Below are positions 1 through 10,719 of a stretch of DNA of 64,000 bases, one piece after another (within the stretch, counting starts at the first letter, position 1; each line of letters opens with the position of its first letter). The notes under the pieces are model-generated. The model was not told the DNA's origin, searched no databases, and was given only the letters and a program-made list of their open reading frames with translations. Source of the stretch: Mesorhizobium onobrychidis (GTDB taxonomy: Bacteria; Pseudomonadota; Alphaproteobacteria; Rhizobiales; Rhizobiaceae); contig NZ_CP062229.1 of assembly GCF_024707545.1 (NCBI RefSeq), positions 5,375,501-5,439,500 of the forward strand, given 5' to 3'. A program made the translations under genes and the position numbers.

Positions 1-1
1 A

Positions 2-301
2 ATGCTGGAGGCGGCGGTCAAATCGGCCGCGCTCGACCAGTTTCTGGACGACATCTATTCCGTCGATGTCGTCAAGCGCTTCAAGGCCGACCCGTCGGTC
101 TACGACATGGTCACGACAGGCTGGCGCCTCTATCCGGATGCGGTGTCGTTTCAGTCGTCCAACCGCTGGGACGTCGCCGGCGCCACCAAATTCGGTTTCC
201 GGACAGTCTGGATCAACCGCTCCAACCAGCCCGAGGAATATCGGGATTTTCCGCCGGCCCTGATCCTGCCCTCGCTCGAAGGCTTGCTGGCCGGAGGCTG
301 A
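2..301 (+). CDS. Haloacid dehalogenase, type II, C-terminal part (partial at window start)
   Basis: Only the last ~99 residues are in the window; the Met at base 2 is probably internal. The stretch SSNRWDVAGATKFGF followed by TVWINR matches the C-terminal core of (S)-2-haloacid dehalogenases of the HAD superfamily, where SSNxWD supplies the Asp that completes the active site and FGxxxxWINR closes the Rossmann core. The family removes halide from L-2-haloalkanoic acids by an Asp-ester mechanism; the nucleophilic N-terminal Asp lies upstream, outside the window. An intergenic repeat with a hairpin follows the stop directly. Confidence 0.85.
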   Translation: MLEAAVKSAALDQFLDDIYSVDVVKRFKADPSVYDMVTTGWRLYPDAVSFQSSNRWDVAGATKFGFRTVWINRSNQPEEYRDFPPALILPSLEGLLAGG

Positions 302-303
302 CA

Positions 304-402
304 CATGACCCCAAAAATCGGAATCGATGTTGCAAAGGATCATGCGCAAATTAAAGGTGCTACAGCGTCCTTTACGCATCCAAATGGACGCGCAGCGCTG
401 TA
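304..402 (+). repeat. Dispersed intergenic repeat, copy 1, ending in a hairpin
   Basis: About 100 bp that recurs at 14098-14197 with the same order of blocks: a CATGACC start, an ATCGGAATCGAT block, an AAGGATCATGCGCAAA block, then an inverted repeat TACAGCG (361-367) / CGCTGTA (396-402). It begins three bases after the haloacid dehalogenase stop, so its hairpin may help end that transcript. Short palindromic intergenic elements of this kind are common in Rhizobiales. Nothing else is recognisable up to the next gene at 572, apart from its promoter region. Confidence 0.75.
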
Positions 403-571
403 GGCCTGTTGCCTCGGCGCAACAGGGGCGGAACCGTCACAGCTTTGCCTTTGTTTGTCCACCCTCAGGCCAGAATCGGAACCGCCTATCGCGCCGGGCA
501 TTGGTAGGGCTGGCGCCGTACTGATCGGCGTATTGATGTTTGTTTCGATTTGAGACCTAAAAAAGGCAACC

Positions 572-1396
572 ATGTTCACAACCGAAATCGAACCCTATCG
601 CCTGAGCCGTCGCGGCTTTCTCAACGCCGCTGCACTCGGCGCCGCCTCGATTGCGGTTTCCGCCTGCACCACGGTGGGAGGGCAGCCGGTCGAGCCTCCG
701 CCGCCAGCCAATGTCGAGCCGCCGCTCCTGGACTATGCAACAATGTACGCTCCGGTCAGCGACGGTGGGTTCGAACTCCCGGGCATACCGTTCGAGAAAA
801 TCGACGAGCGATTTCTGCGTCAGATCGTTCCCGATCCGACCGGCCAACGGCCCGGCACCATTGTCGTTGATACGGCTGGCCACCACCTCTATCTCGTGCG
901 TCCGGGCGGACAAGCCATTCGTTACGGCGTCGGGCTGGGTCGCGCCGGTTTCGAATGGTCTGGCGATGCCGTCGTCCAGTGGAAGCAGAAGTGGCCGAAA
1001 TGGACCCCGCCGGCCGAAATGATCGCCCGCCAGTCCGAGCTCGCAAAATACAGCGCCGAGAATGGCGGCATGCCCGGCGGGCTGACGAATCCGCTCGGCG
1101 CGCGGGCGCTGTATCTCTTCGAGGGCAACGAGGACACGCTTTACCGCCTGCACGGCTCGCCGGAGTGGTACTCCATAGGCAAATCGGTGTCATCTGGCTG
1201 CGTTCGCTTGATAAATCAGGACATTATCGACCTTTATGACCGTGTGCCCAACAAGACGCCAGTGATCGTTACCGCCGGTGTCGGTCAGGAGCTGGTTGCC
1301 ACGGCAGACCGCAAAGCCATTCCGATCGATGCGGGCGTCCCAGAAGGATCCATCCTGCTCGGCCCGGCAAGAACAATCTCGGACTCGATCTTCTGA
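572..1396 (+). CDS. L,D-transpeptidase (YkuD family), Tat-type lipoprotein signal
   Basis: A 274-residue cell-envelope enzyme that makes 3-3 peptidoglycan cross-links or anchors proteins to peptidoglycan. The N-terminus has a twin Arg (R13-R14) in SRRGF, a hydrophobic stretch and a lipobox-like VSAC with Cys32, so export through Tat and lipidation are both plausible. The YkuD catalytic signature is present: His194 in HGSPEW and the nucleophile Cys210 in SSGCVRL. A purine-rich AAAAAAGG lies just upstream of the ATG. It stands alone; the next genes are on the opposite strand. Rhizobia usually carry many YkuD paralogues, so a specific physiological role cannot be assigned. Confidence 0.93.
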   Translation: MFTTEIEPYRLSRRGFLNAAALGAASIAVSACTTVGGQPVEPPPPANVEPPLLDYATMYAPVSDGGFELPGIPFEKIDERFLRQIVPDPTGQRPGTIVVDTAGHHLYLVRPGGQAIRYGVGLGRAGFEWSGDAVVQWKQKWPKWTPPAEMIARQSELAKYSAENGGMPGGLTNPLGARALYLFEGNEDTLYRLHGSPEWYSIGKSVSSGCVRLINQDIIDLYDRVPNKTPVIVTAGVGQELVATADRKAIPIDAGVPEGSILLGPARTISDSIF

Positions 1397-1473
1397 GCTG
1401 TCGAACATAGGCGGAGGCGGACCACCGCCCCTCCGGCATAACTTGCATTGGAAAAACGCGCGTCTGTGCAGTG

Positions 1474-2649
1474 CTAGAAATCGATCTGTGTCGGCGCTCC
1501 GTTCGAAACCGTGATGCGGTTGCCCTGTTGCCAGCGTTGGATGATCGGCGTGATCGCGTGGATTGCGGGATCGTACTTGATCGTCTTGTTGCTGCGCCAG
1601 GCCTCGTGCTGAGTATCGCAGCCCTGCGCCGCCACCGTCAGGTAGACGTTGATCTTGCGGTTGCCGGTGCCCTGTTCCAACATCTCGAGCGAGGCACGGT
1701 CAGGGTTACCGAAATGGCCGTTGGCCGAGATGATGTAGTGCTTGGCCTCGATGATCTCGAAGAAGCTCGTCTCAAGGTCGCGGTCCGAACCGTGATGAGG
1801 CACCTTCAGCACATCGACCTTCAGCTTGCCGTTCTTGATCAGGCCGGCCTTGTCGCAGGCCTTGATGATCACATCGCCTCTCGCATCGCCTGTCAGCAGC
1901 ACGGTGGTGCCGTCGTACTCGAGCAGGGCGACGATGCTGGCGAGGTTTGGAATTGAATCGTCGAGGTACTGCGCAAGCGCTGCCGGGCCGGCGCCCGCGG
2001 GGCCGAGCTTCTCGTGCCACTCGTTACGGAATTCCTCGATCTGCTCGTCGAGTGGTCCGAGTATGCGCAGGGTCGCGTCGCCGACAGACATCGGCGCGCG
2101 ATCGCCGGTGAGGAGGGACTGGTCAGGCGGGTTCCGCGTCACTTGCAGGAATGAGGCAAGCGATCCTAGCTTCAGCGCTTCGTTGTAGCTCTGGAGCACG
2201 GCCGCAGCCACCGGATCGGGCTCCGTTGCCAGTGCGAACGGTCCGGGTCCGCCGAAACTGGCGAGCGAGGCTGGACCGCCCACGTCCCGTGCCGCGGTCC
2301 CTTCACCCTCTCCCAAGATGGCGTCAAAGCCATTGTGCAGCAGCCATATTGGCTTGTAGGGCCTGGGTACGTTCTGTTCATCCGCGTCGCGCATGGCGTC
2401 GAGAAGCTGGATGATGCCGTTGATATGGTCCTGGTCGATGTGGCTGACCATGACGACATCGAGCTTCAGCGGAACCTCGTCCGGGAAGGCCTGCTGCTCC
2501 TTGCGAAGCCTGATCTTGAGCGAGGCGTTGAACACGCCGGGCGGACCGCCATCGACCAGGATGCGGGTGGGGCGATCGCCGCCATTGCCAAACGTCAGGA
2601 ACAGGCAGTCACCGTACTTGGCTGGCAGTGCCTCGATGCGAAATACCAC
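1474..2649 (-). CDS. Metallo-beta-lactamase-fold hydrolase, ComEC/Rec2-like
   Basis: 391 residues without a signal peptide. The metal-binding signature is SHIDQDHINGI (H70, D72, D74, H75), the HxDxDH variant typical of ComEC/Rec2-type MBL domains, followed by VLLTGDARGD and VPHHGSD, which supply further metal ligands. The competence membrane domain is absent, so this is a soluble stand-alone hydrolase; MBL enzymes of this branch act on nucleic acids or other phosphoesters, but the substrate is unknown here. It starts 11 bases after the stop of the subtilisin-like protease gene on the same strand, so the two are almost certainly co-transcribed and probably work together. Confidence 0.85.
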   Translation of the reverse strand: MVFRIEALPAKYGDCLFLTFGNGGDRPTRILVDGGPPGVFNASLKIRLRKEQQAFPDEVPLKLDVVMVSHIDQDHINGIIQLLDAMRDADEQNVPRPYKPIWLLHNGFDAILGEGEGTAARDVGGPASLASFGGPGPFALATEPDPVAAAVLQSYNEALKLGSLASFLQVTRNPPDQSLLTGDRAPMSVGDATLRILGPLDEQIEEFRNEWHEKLGPAGAGPAALAQYLDDSIPNLASIVALLEYDGTTVLLTGDARGDVIIKACDKAGLIKNGKLKVDVLKVPHHGSDRDLETSFFEIIEAKHYIISANGHFGNPDRASLEMLEQGTGNRKINVYLTVAAQGCDTQHEAWRSNKTIKYDPAIHAITPIIQRWQQGNRITVSNGAPTQIDF

Positions 2650-2660
2650 TATAGGTTCTC

Positions 2661-4532
2661 CTACCGGGTTTGCAGTGCACGCAGGGCATCGACCAGCCCG
2701 GCGCCTTGGAAGTGCCGCTCGCGTTTCAGATCGGTGGCGGTGTCGACAATCACCGCCTTTACGTCGCGCGGCTTCCCAATCAACTCCGCGTTGCGGGCCA
2801 TCAGCAAGGCCGCCACCCCCGAGACGTGCGGCGCCGACATGCTTGTGCCGTCCAGTCGGCCATAGCCCAGGTCGGGGAGTGGCCCGTCGATGCGCTCACC
2901 GGGAGCCACCACGTCGGGCTTGGACCTGCCGTCGCCTGTAGGGCCGCGCGATGAGAAAAAGCTGACCCCATATTCGTGCGGACGATCGCGATGCGTTGAG
3001 CCCACGGTGATCACCGACTCGGCGTTGCCGGGGTCGGCGATGGAGGCGTCGGCATAGCCGTCGTAGACGGCACCGCCATCGAGCACGAACTTCTGGGTGC
3101 CCCAGTTGCCTGCGGCAGCCACGACGACGACGCCGCTGTCCACCGTGGCTTCGCACGCCAGGCATACCGGTGTCCGGCCGCAGGCATAGTCGGCCTTGTC
3201 GTGCACCAGCCCGATCGACAGGTTCACGCCGTGGATCGTCATGTAGCGGTTGCGGGTGTTCAGCCAGCGCACGAACTCCAGCGCGCCGATCACGGCGAAC
3301 TCGGTATCCTCGATCGTCTCCGCGATCACCCTCAGGTCGTACAGCATGAGGTCCGGGCAGACGCCCTGGAAGAAGACGTCGTCGCCGTCGCGCCAATCGG
3401 CCGCGAGGACTCCCGCCACGTGCGTGCCGTGACCGATGGGTCGGTCGCCCTGGCGCGGGGTCGGCAGACGGTCGGGCCTCGTCTGCAGCAACTGGGACAG
3501 GACCTCCCAGTCATACGGACGCCCGTTGTCCGCGGCCTCCCACAGCCGCTGGACCGCCGAGCGCGCCTCCGCCTCCCGCAGGCCGAGCTTCGTCATCATC
3601 ATCCCGGCGAGGTAGTCGCGCTGCTGCGGCAGCGCCATTGCGTCATAGGCGACGAGCAAGCGGAGTTCAGCGAAGTCATAGGCCTTCTTCACGCGAATGG
3701 AGAGATCGCCGGCGGCATGATCGATGAATGCGGGGTGCGCGCCGTCGATGCCGGAATCGATCACCGCCCAGGTCACGCCCCGGCAACTGATATCGAACAC
3801 ACGGCGAGCCGCATCGGCCTTGATGGTGTTTACCGACGAGGCCATCATCGGGTGAACATGCCGATTGCGGGACACGCGGTAAATCAGAGGCTCGGCTCGA
3901 CGCGGCAGATCGTCGAGCAACTTGTCCAGGTCCAGGGCGGCCCGCGATCGTGTACCGCTGGCTGTCGTCGGTTCCGGTGCCAGAATGAGTAAGATCAGCA
4001 AGGCGGTCCGCAGGTCGGGGGCCAGCCTCCCAAGGATCCTGTTCTTGAGGTCCTCCAACCGAGCAAACGTTACCCTCCGGGCGGGGGAGATGCGAGACCT
4101 AGGCCCCGGCACTACGTCCAGCTCTGATTGGGCTAGGGGTGGTAGACCCAAGATATCCTTTAGCGTGCGCACCGCCTGGTGGATATCGAGCCCCGTGCTG
4201 GGCACAACCGTGATCAGGAAATCGATGAAGGTCAGCCGGACCGCGACGATGCCCTCGAGCGGTGCGATCCGTCGCGCCGGACGCCACCGCCCATCGTCCT
4301 CGCGCGGATAGGCCTCGGTCGAACGGTCTGCCAGCGCCGCAAGAAGATGCTTCGCGATCGTTGATGCCTCGATACTGTCCATCGGCGTCAGCAGCAGGTC
4401 GACCGGCGCATTGGGGTTAGCCGCATAAGCCCTCCAAACATCGAGTTGTATAGAGGTCTCATTTAGACTGCGCCGGCCTGCTCGCCCGGACAAGAGGATG
4501 TCGTCGACAATTGAAAGGGGAAGAGTCGCCAT
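2661..4532 (-). CDS. Subtilisin-like (S8) serine protease with unrecognised N-terminal domain, apparently cytosolic
   Basis: 623 residues. The catalytic triad is readable: Asp258 in WAVIDSGIDG, His368 in GHGTHVAGV, Ser564 in GTSMSAPHVSG, with an AAAGNWG oxyanion-Asn motif between them. About 240 N-terminal residues precede the protease and match no domain I recognise. There is no signal peptide, unlike most secreted subtilases, so it probably acts inside the cell. The Asp-His distance (110 residues against ~32 in subtilisin) implies an insertion of about 80 residues. It is the first gene of a two-gene operon with the metallo-hydrolase. Protease plus MBL pairings are known from bacterial conflict systems; a defence role here is an inference from architecture only. 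Confidence 0.9.
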   Translation of the reverse strand: MATLPLSIVDDILLSGRAGRRSLNETSIQLDVWRAYAANPNAPVDLLLTPMDSIEASTIAKHLLAALADRSTEAYPREDDGRWRPARRIAPLEGIVAVRLTFIDFLITVVPSTGLDIHQAVRTLKDILGLPPLAQSELDVVPGPRSRISPARRVTFARLEDLKNRILGRLAPDLRTALLILLILAPEPTTASGTRSRAALDLDKLLDDLPRRAEPLIYRVSRNRHVHPMMASSVNTIKADAARRVFDISCRGVTWAVIDSGIDGAHPAFIDHAAGDLSIRVKKAYDFAELRLLVAYDAMALPQQRDYLAGMMMTKLGLREAEARSAVQRLWEAADNGRPYDWEVLSQLLQTRPDRLPTPRQGDRPIGHGTHVAGVLAADWRDGDDVFFQGVCPDLMLYDLRVIAETIEDTEFAVIGALEFVRWLNTRNRYMTIHGVNLSIGLVHDKADYACGRTPVCLACEATVDSGVVVVAAAGNWGTQKFVLDGGAVYDGYADASIADPGNAESVITVGSTHRDRPHEYGVSFFSSRGPTGDGRSKPDVVAPGERIDGPLPDLGYGRLDGTSMSAPHVSGVAALLMARNAELIGKPRDVKAVIVDTATDLKRERHFQGAGLVDALRALQTR

Positions 4533-5062
4533 TGTGCCCCCGCAGACCTTCCGTGCAAGCGCTAGTCGAGCACAAATTTAGTCACATCTCAATTGCCCAT
4601 TGTGATTTCGCCCGGGCAGATCAACTGAGCCGTGTATGTGTCGTACAGGTGAGTAAAGACTGTGTTCCTGGGGAGTGCGCCTTCTGCATCCTCACGAGCG
4701 CCGAACATCTTTTGCACGAGTTCCTTGATGTTGGCGCAAGGCCGGCTTTCCAATATCTGGGCCGCGATACATTGACGATGGCGCGATCGGCGACCACAAA
4801 ATGGCGGGTGTGGGTGGGGTGATGTGGATCACCTGTGCGAAATTGCAGATCCCATTGATGCGAAGCGGGCCGAAGGCAGAGGCACAGCAGGGATGACCGG
4901 TCATGGCCGCAAAGCTGCCGTCCGCAGCCCCAAATCAGACTGGTGGCATCTGCTACACAATACCAGGATTTTTCCAGAGCCGGCGCCCATTTTGAGGGCC
5001 CGACATTTTGTGCCTGAGCATCGGATGTCCCAAACCGGTGCCTACTTTTGGGTCCGATTCCC
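4533..5062. other. 530-base intergenic region upstream of the protease operon
   Basis: No convincing gene on either strand. It separates the start of the subtilase gene from the end of the HerA-like ATPase gene, so it should hold the promoter of the protease/metallo-hydrolase operon, but I could not pick a clear -35/-10 pair. The part next to the ATPase gene (about 5005-5055) resembles the dispersed repeat. Confidence 0.5.
5005..5055 (-). repeat. Diverged partial copy of the dispersed intergenic repeat
   Basis: Read on the minus strand, this stretch begins GGACCCAAAAGTAGGC and continues with CACCGG, GATGCTCAGGCACAAAA, in the same block order as the start of the repeats at 304 and 14098 (GACC, AAAAATCGG, ATCGAT, GATCATGCGCAAA). 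The similarity is moderate and was judged by eye. The hairpin half seen in the other copies is not evident. It lies just beyond the stop of the HerA-like ATPase gene in the same reading direction. Confidence 0.4.
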
Positions 5063-6607
5063 TCAGCGCCCCCTTGCCAGGCTTCCGAGGATGCCGCGCA
5101 CGATCGCCCGTCCGACGGATGAACCGACCGAACGAACCACCGATTTGATCGCCGCCTCCGCCACCGTTTGGCGATTGGACGCTCGCGGTGCCGGTACCCG
5201 CCTGCCGCCGGTGGTCTGGGGGGCGGGATCGTCATTGCCGAAGCCTGGAATGGTCCAGCGTGAGCGGCCGCTCTCCTGCTGCTGCGCCTCCGCGTCGAGA
5301 GCGTCCTTGGCTTTTTTCTGCAGCATCTCGAAAGCCGATTCACGATCGATGGTCTGGTCGTACTGTCCCGTAACCGGGCTCTCAGTGATCAGCTTGCGGC
5401 GCTCGTCAGGCGTGATCGGGCCAAGGCGTGACGACGGCGGGCGAACCAGGGTCCGCTGGACCATGGACGGAGCACCTTTGGCTTCCAGCGTCGATACCAG
5501 CGCCTCTCCGGTGCCGAGTTGCGTGATCACGGTTGCACAGTCGAAGTCGGGATTTGGCCTGAACGTCTCGGCGGCCGTCCTCACGGCCTTCTGCTCCCGC
5601 GGCGTGTAGGCGCGCAGGGCGTGCTGCACCCGGTTACCGAGCTGGGCCAGAACCGTTTCAGGGATATCCAGCGGATTCTGGGTGACGAAGTAGACGCCGA
5701 CGCCCTTCGAACGGATCAGGCGGACCACCTGTTCGACGCGGTCGATCAGCACCTTCGGCGCATCATCGAACAGAAGATGCGCCTCGTCGAAGAAGAAGAC
5801 CAGCTTCGGCTTGTCGGGATCGCCGACTTCGGGAAGCTCCTCGAACAGTTCCGACATCAGCCACAAAAGGAATGTCGCATAGAGCCGGGGATTCATCATC
5901 AGCTTGTCGGCAGCCAGCACGCTGATCGCGCCGCGGCCGTCGCGGGTGGTGCGCATGATGTCGGCGATCCGCAACGCCGGCTCGCCGAAGAAATTCGCCG
6001 CTCCCTGCTGCTCTAGAACCAGCAGCGTGCGCTGGATTGCGCCGACCGAAGGCTTCGTCACATTGCCGTAGCGAGCGCCGATTTCTTCGGCGCGTTCGGC
6101 GATGTTGGCAAGAAGCGCTTGCAGGTCCTTCAGATCCAGCAGCAACAAGCCCTCTTCGTCGGCGATGCGGAAGGCAATGTTCATGATGCCTTCCTGCGCC
6201 TCGGACAGGTTCATCAGGCGCGACAGAAGCAGCGGCCCCATTTCCGAGACGGTGGCGCGGATCGGATGGCCCTGCTCGCCGAACAAATCCCAGAAGATGA
6301 CCGGAAATTCCTGGAAATCATAAGGATCGAGCTTGACCTGCTCGGCGCGCTTGACCAGAAAATCCTGTGCCGTGCCCATCATGGCGATACCGGACAGATC
6401 GCCCTTGATGTCGGCGCAGAAGACCGGCACGCCGGCATTGGAGAAACCTTCCGCCAGAATCTGCAAGGTCACGGTCTTGCCGGTGCCGGTCGCGCCGGTG
6501 ACCAGGCCGTGACGATTGCCATACTCAAGCAGCAGATTTTCGGCGCGCTGGTAGCTGTCATCAGGCTTTCGGCTGGCTCCTATGAAAATACTGGTGTCGT
6601 CAGCCAT
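5063..6607 (-). CDS. HerA-like ATPase, DUF853 family (YjgR type)
   Basis: 514 residues from the chosen ATG at 6607, which begins [10 protein letters not shown] and has GGAG about 10 bases upstream; an in-frame extension to 6796 is Cys- and Arg-rich and unlike the family. Walker A is GATGTGKT (38-45), Walker B is [10 protein letters not shown] with D274 and E275. The family has a HerA/FtsK-like RecA fold and is about 500 residues long, so this copy is complete. The C-terminus is basic ([12 protein letters not shown]). Its cellular role is not established. It is a single gene; the upstream 257 bases contain its promoter and that of mutA, divergently arranged. Confidence 0.88.
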   Translation of the reverse strand: MADDTSIFIGASRKPDDSYQRAENLLLEYGNRHGLVTGATGTGKTVTLQILAEGFSNAGVPVFCADIKGDLSGIAMMGTAQDFLVKRAEQVKLDPYDFQEFPVIFWDLFGEQGHPIRATVSEMGPLLLSRLMNLSEAQEGIMNIAFRIADEEGLLLLDLKDLQALLANIAERAEEIGARYGNVTKPSVGAIQRTLLVLEQQGAANFFGEPALRIADIMRTTRDGRGAISVLAADKLMMNPRLYATFLLWLMSELFEELPEVGDPDKPKLVFFFDEAHLLFDDAPKVLIDRVEQVVRLIRSKGVGVYFVTQNPLDIPETVLAQLGNRVQHALRAYTPREQKAVRTAAETFRPNPDFDCATVITQLGTGEALVSTLEAKGAPSMVQRTLVRPPSSRLGPITPDERRKLITESPVTGQYDQTIDRESAFEMLQKKAKDALDAEAQQQESGRSRWTIPGFGNDDPAPQTTGGRRVPAPRASNRQTVAEAAIKSVVRSVGSSVGRAIVRGILGSLARGR

Positions 6608-6864
6608 GTGTCCGGTCTCCGCAAACCTGAAGTGTTGAACGCCCTGGTCTATTGAAAGTAACGGGGCTCGCCGCAGGTATAATGACGCCATTGCGCAGCG
6701 ACAATGGCCATGGTCGAAATTGGTTTTGGAGCTTGCGGATTTTGCGCATGTTTGGCAATCGGTTGACGGTTCACCGCCGCAGGACGCGTGTCGCATTGTG
6801 ATATGGGACGGGGAACCGTAGACTGACGTTCCAGGCCTATCGGCCGAGAAGACGAGGAGAGCGG

Positions 6865-8303
6865 ATGGGCGCCGGTGCCTTGAACCACGATGCCGAACTT
6901 CCGAACCCTGACCGGCAGCGGTGGCTGGCCCTTGCGGAAAAAGCCTTGGCCGGCGGATCCTTCGAGGAAAAGCTCGTATCCCATACGGACGATGGCATCC
7001 GCATCGAGCCGCTCTATGATCGTTCAGTCACCGCAGAGCCTCTCGCGCGGGCAAATCCCAGATCGCCGTGGATCGTCAGCCAGCGTATCGACGATCCGGA
7101 TATCGGCCGCGCCAAAGCCCAGGCCCTGGAAGACGTCGCACAGGGCGCCACCGGATTGTCGCTTGTCTTCGAAGGCGCGCCGAATGCGTTCGGCTACGGC
7201 CTGCCGAGGACTGCCGAGGCGCTGGAGACCGTGCTCGACGGCGTGCCGCTCAACCGCATCCAGGTCCGTATCGACGCGCATCCCTGGAGCCGCGCCGTGG
7301 CCGACTGGCTGGTTGCGTTCTTGAGCAAGCGCCGGTCGGACCCGGCAAAGCTCAACCTTTCCTTCGGTATCGATCCGGCGGCGATCTTTGCCGGTACCGG
7401 CCGCTTGCGGATGTCGATCGAGGCCCTGCAGGCATCGATGCCGCAGTCCCTGGCACATTTTTTCTCGATGGGCGTGCCCGGGGTTCTGCTGGAGGCAGAC
7501 GGACGCGTCTTCCACAATGCCGGCGCCACCGAAGCGCAGGAGCTGGGCGCCATGATGGCTTCGGCGGTCTCCTATCTCCGGATGTTCGAGGAGGCGCGCC
7601 AGCCGCTCGTCTATGCGGCGCCCCATATCGGCTTTGCGCTGAGCGTCGACCAGGATCAATTCGTGTCGATGGCCAAGGTCAGGGCTTTGCGCAGGCTGTG
7701 GGCGCGTGTTCAGGAGGCGTGCTCGATCGCCGCCTCCACCGCCAACATCCATGCCGAGACGTCCTTCCGCATGATGACTTCGGCAGACCCGGAGACAAAC
7801 ATCCTGCGTACTGCGATCGCCGGTTTTGCCGCGGCAGCCGGCGGGGCGGATTCGATCTCCGTCCTGCCGCATACGATCGCGCATGGCCTGCCGGCGGGCT
7901 TTGCCCGCCGTGTCGCCCGCAATACGCAACTGATCATGGCCAACGAAAGCCATATCGATCATGTCGCCGACCCTGCTTGCGGTTCGGGCGCGGTTGAAGC
8001 GCTGACCGCCGAACTCTGCGAAGCGGCGTGGGAAGAATTCCAGCGGATCGAGGCGGAAGGCGGCGTGCTGTCCAGCCTGCAGCAAGGACACATCCAGAAA
8101 CGGGTTCAGGCGGCCGCCGCCCGCCGCAATGCTGCCTATCAGGCGGGCGATCGGGCCATCATCGGCACGACGCTTCACCCGTCGAAGAACGAACGTCCGG
8201 TCGAAACGCTGGCGGCGGAGCGGCGGCCTGCCGTCACCGAGGGCGTAGCGGTGTGCGAGCCGCTGTTTCCGATCCGCATCGATCAATCGATCGGAGCAGC
8301 GCC

Positions 8304-8307
<4 letters not shown>
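6865..8307 (+). CDS. mutA: Methylmalonyl-CoA mutase, small (beta) subunit
   Basis: 480 residues of the mutase TIM-barrel family, homologous to the N-terminal part of the large subunit encoded next (shared RNTQLI, SFRMMT and [12 protein letters not shown] blocks). It ends without a C-terminal B12-binding domain, so it is probably a structural, non-catalytic partner that forms the heterodimer with MutB. The enzyme interconverts (R)-methylmalonyl-CoA and succinyl-CoA, linking propionyl-CoA from odd-chain fats, branched amino acids or polyhydroxyalkanoate to the TCA cycle. Its stop overlaps the mutB start (ATGA at 8304-8307), which indicates translational coupling. The small subunit of Propionibacterium is longer and keeps a degenerate cobalamin domain. 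Confidence 0.92.
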
Positions 8308-10427
<2,120 letters not shown>

Positions 10428-10429
10428 GC

Positions 10430-10483
10430 CGTTATAGTATGTGTTGTAACGGGGGCGTGTTTCGTTATAATTGGTGTTGCAAC
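10430..10483. promoter_or_regulatory. Tandem operator-like repeats in front of the toxin-antitoxin operon
   Basis: Two near-identical boxes, GTTATAGTATGTGTTGTAAC (10431-10450) and GTTATAATTGGTGTTGCAAC (10464-10483), spaced 33 bp apart or about three helical turns, so both face the same side of the DNA. Each box begins with GTT and ends with AAC, a loose dyad. They lie between the mutB stop and the antitoxin ATG at 10498. The position and the spacing fit cooperative autorepression by the antitoxin or antitoxin-toxin complex. A TATAAT-like stretch sits inside the second box. Confidence 0.65.
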
Positions 10484-10497
10484 AAGGGTGCAGCGCC

Positions 10498-10719
10498 ATG
10501 AACACGACCATCCGCAAGATCGGCAATTCCGAAGGCGTCATCCTGCCGAGGGAGCTTCTCGATCGTCTGAACCTGAAGGCTGGCGACCAGCTTCAAATCG
10601 TTGAAACCGGTGATGGCCTTGCGCTGAAGCCGGTGGACGATAGCTTCGAGCGGCAAATGAAAGCTGCCCGCGAGGTGATGGACAAATACAAAGTGGCGCT
10701 TCAAAAGCTCGCTGGATGA
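10498..10719 (+). CDS. Antitoxin, AbrB/MazE (SpoVT-AbrB) family
   Basis: 73 residues starting MNTTIRKIGNSEGVILPREL, a typical swapped-hairpin AbrB DNA-binding domain (residues 1-48), followed by an acidic/basic helical tail that would wrap the toxin. It should bind its own promoter and neutralise the Doc-like toxin. The start follows AAGGGTG and avoids an in-frame upstream extension. The stop overlaps the toxin start (ATGA). Doc toxins are best known with Phd antitoxins; here the partner is of the MazE type, a recognised but less common combination. Confidence 0.9.
   Translation: MNTTIRKIGNSEGVILPRELLDRLNLKAGDQLQIVETGDGLALKPVDDSFERQMKAAREVMDKYKVALQKLAG

Noticed and set aside
6608..6796. N-terminal extension of 63 codons on the HerA-like ATPase
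   Set aside because: Rich in Cys and Arg, absent from the usual family start, and the internal ATG at 6607 has a proper ribosome binding site.
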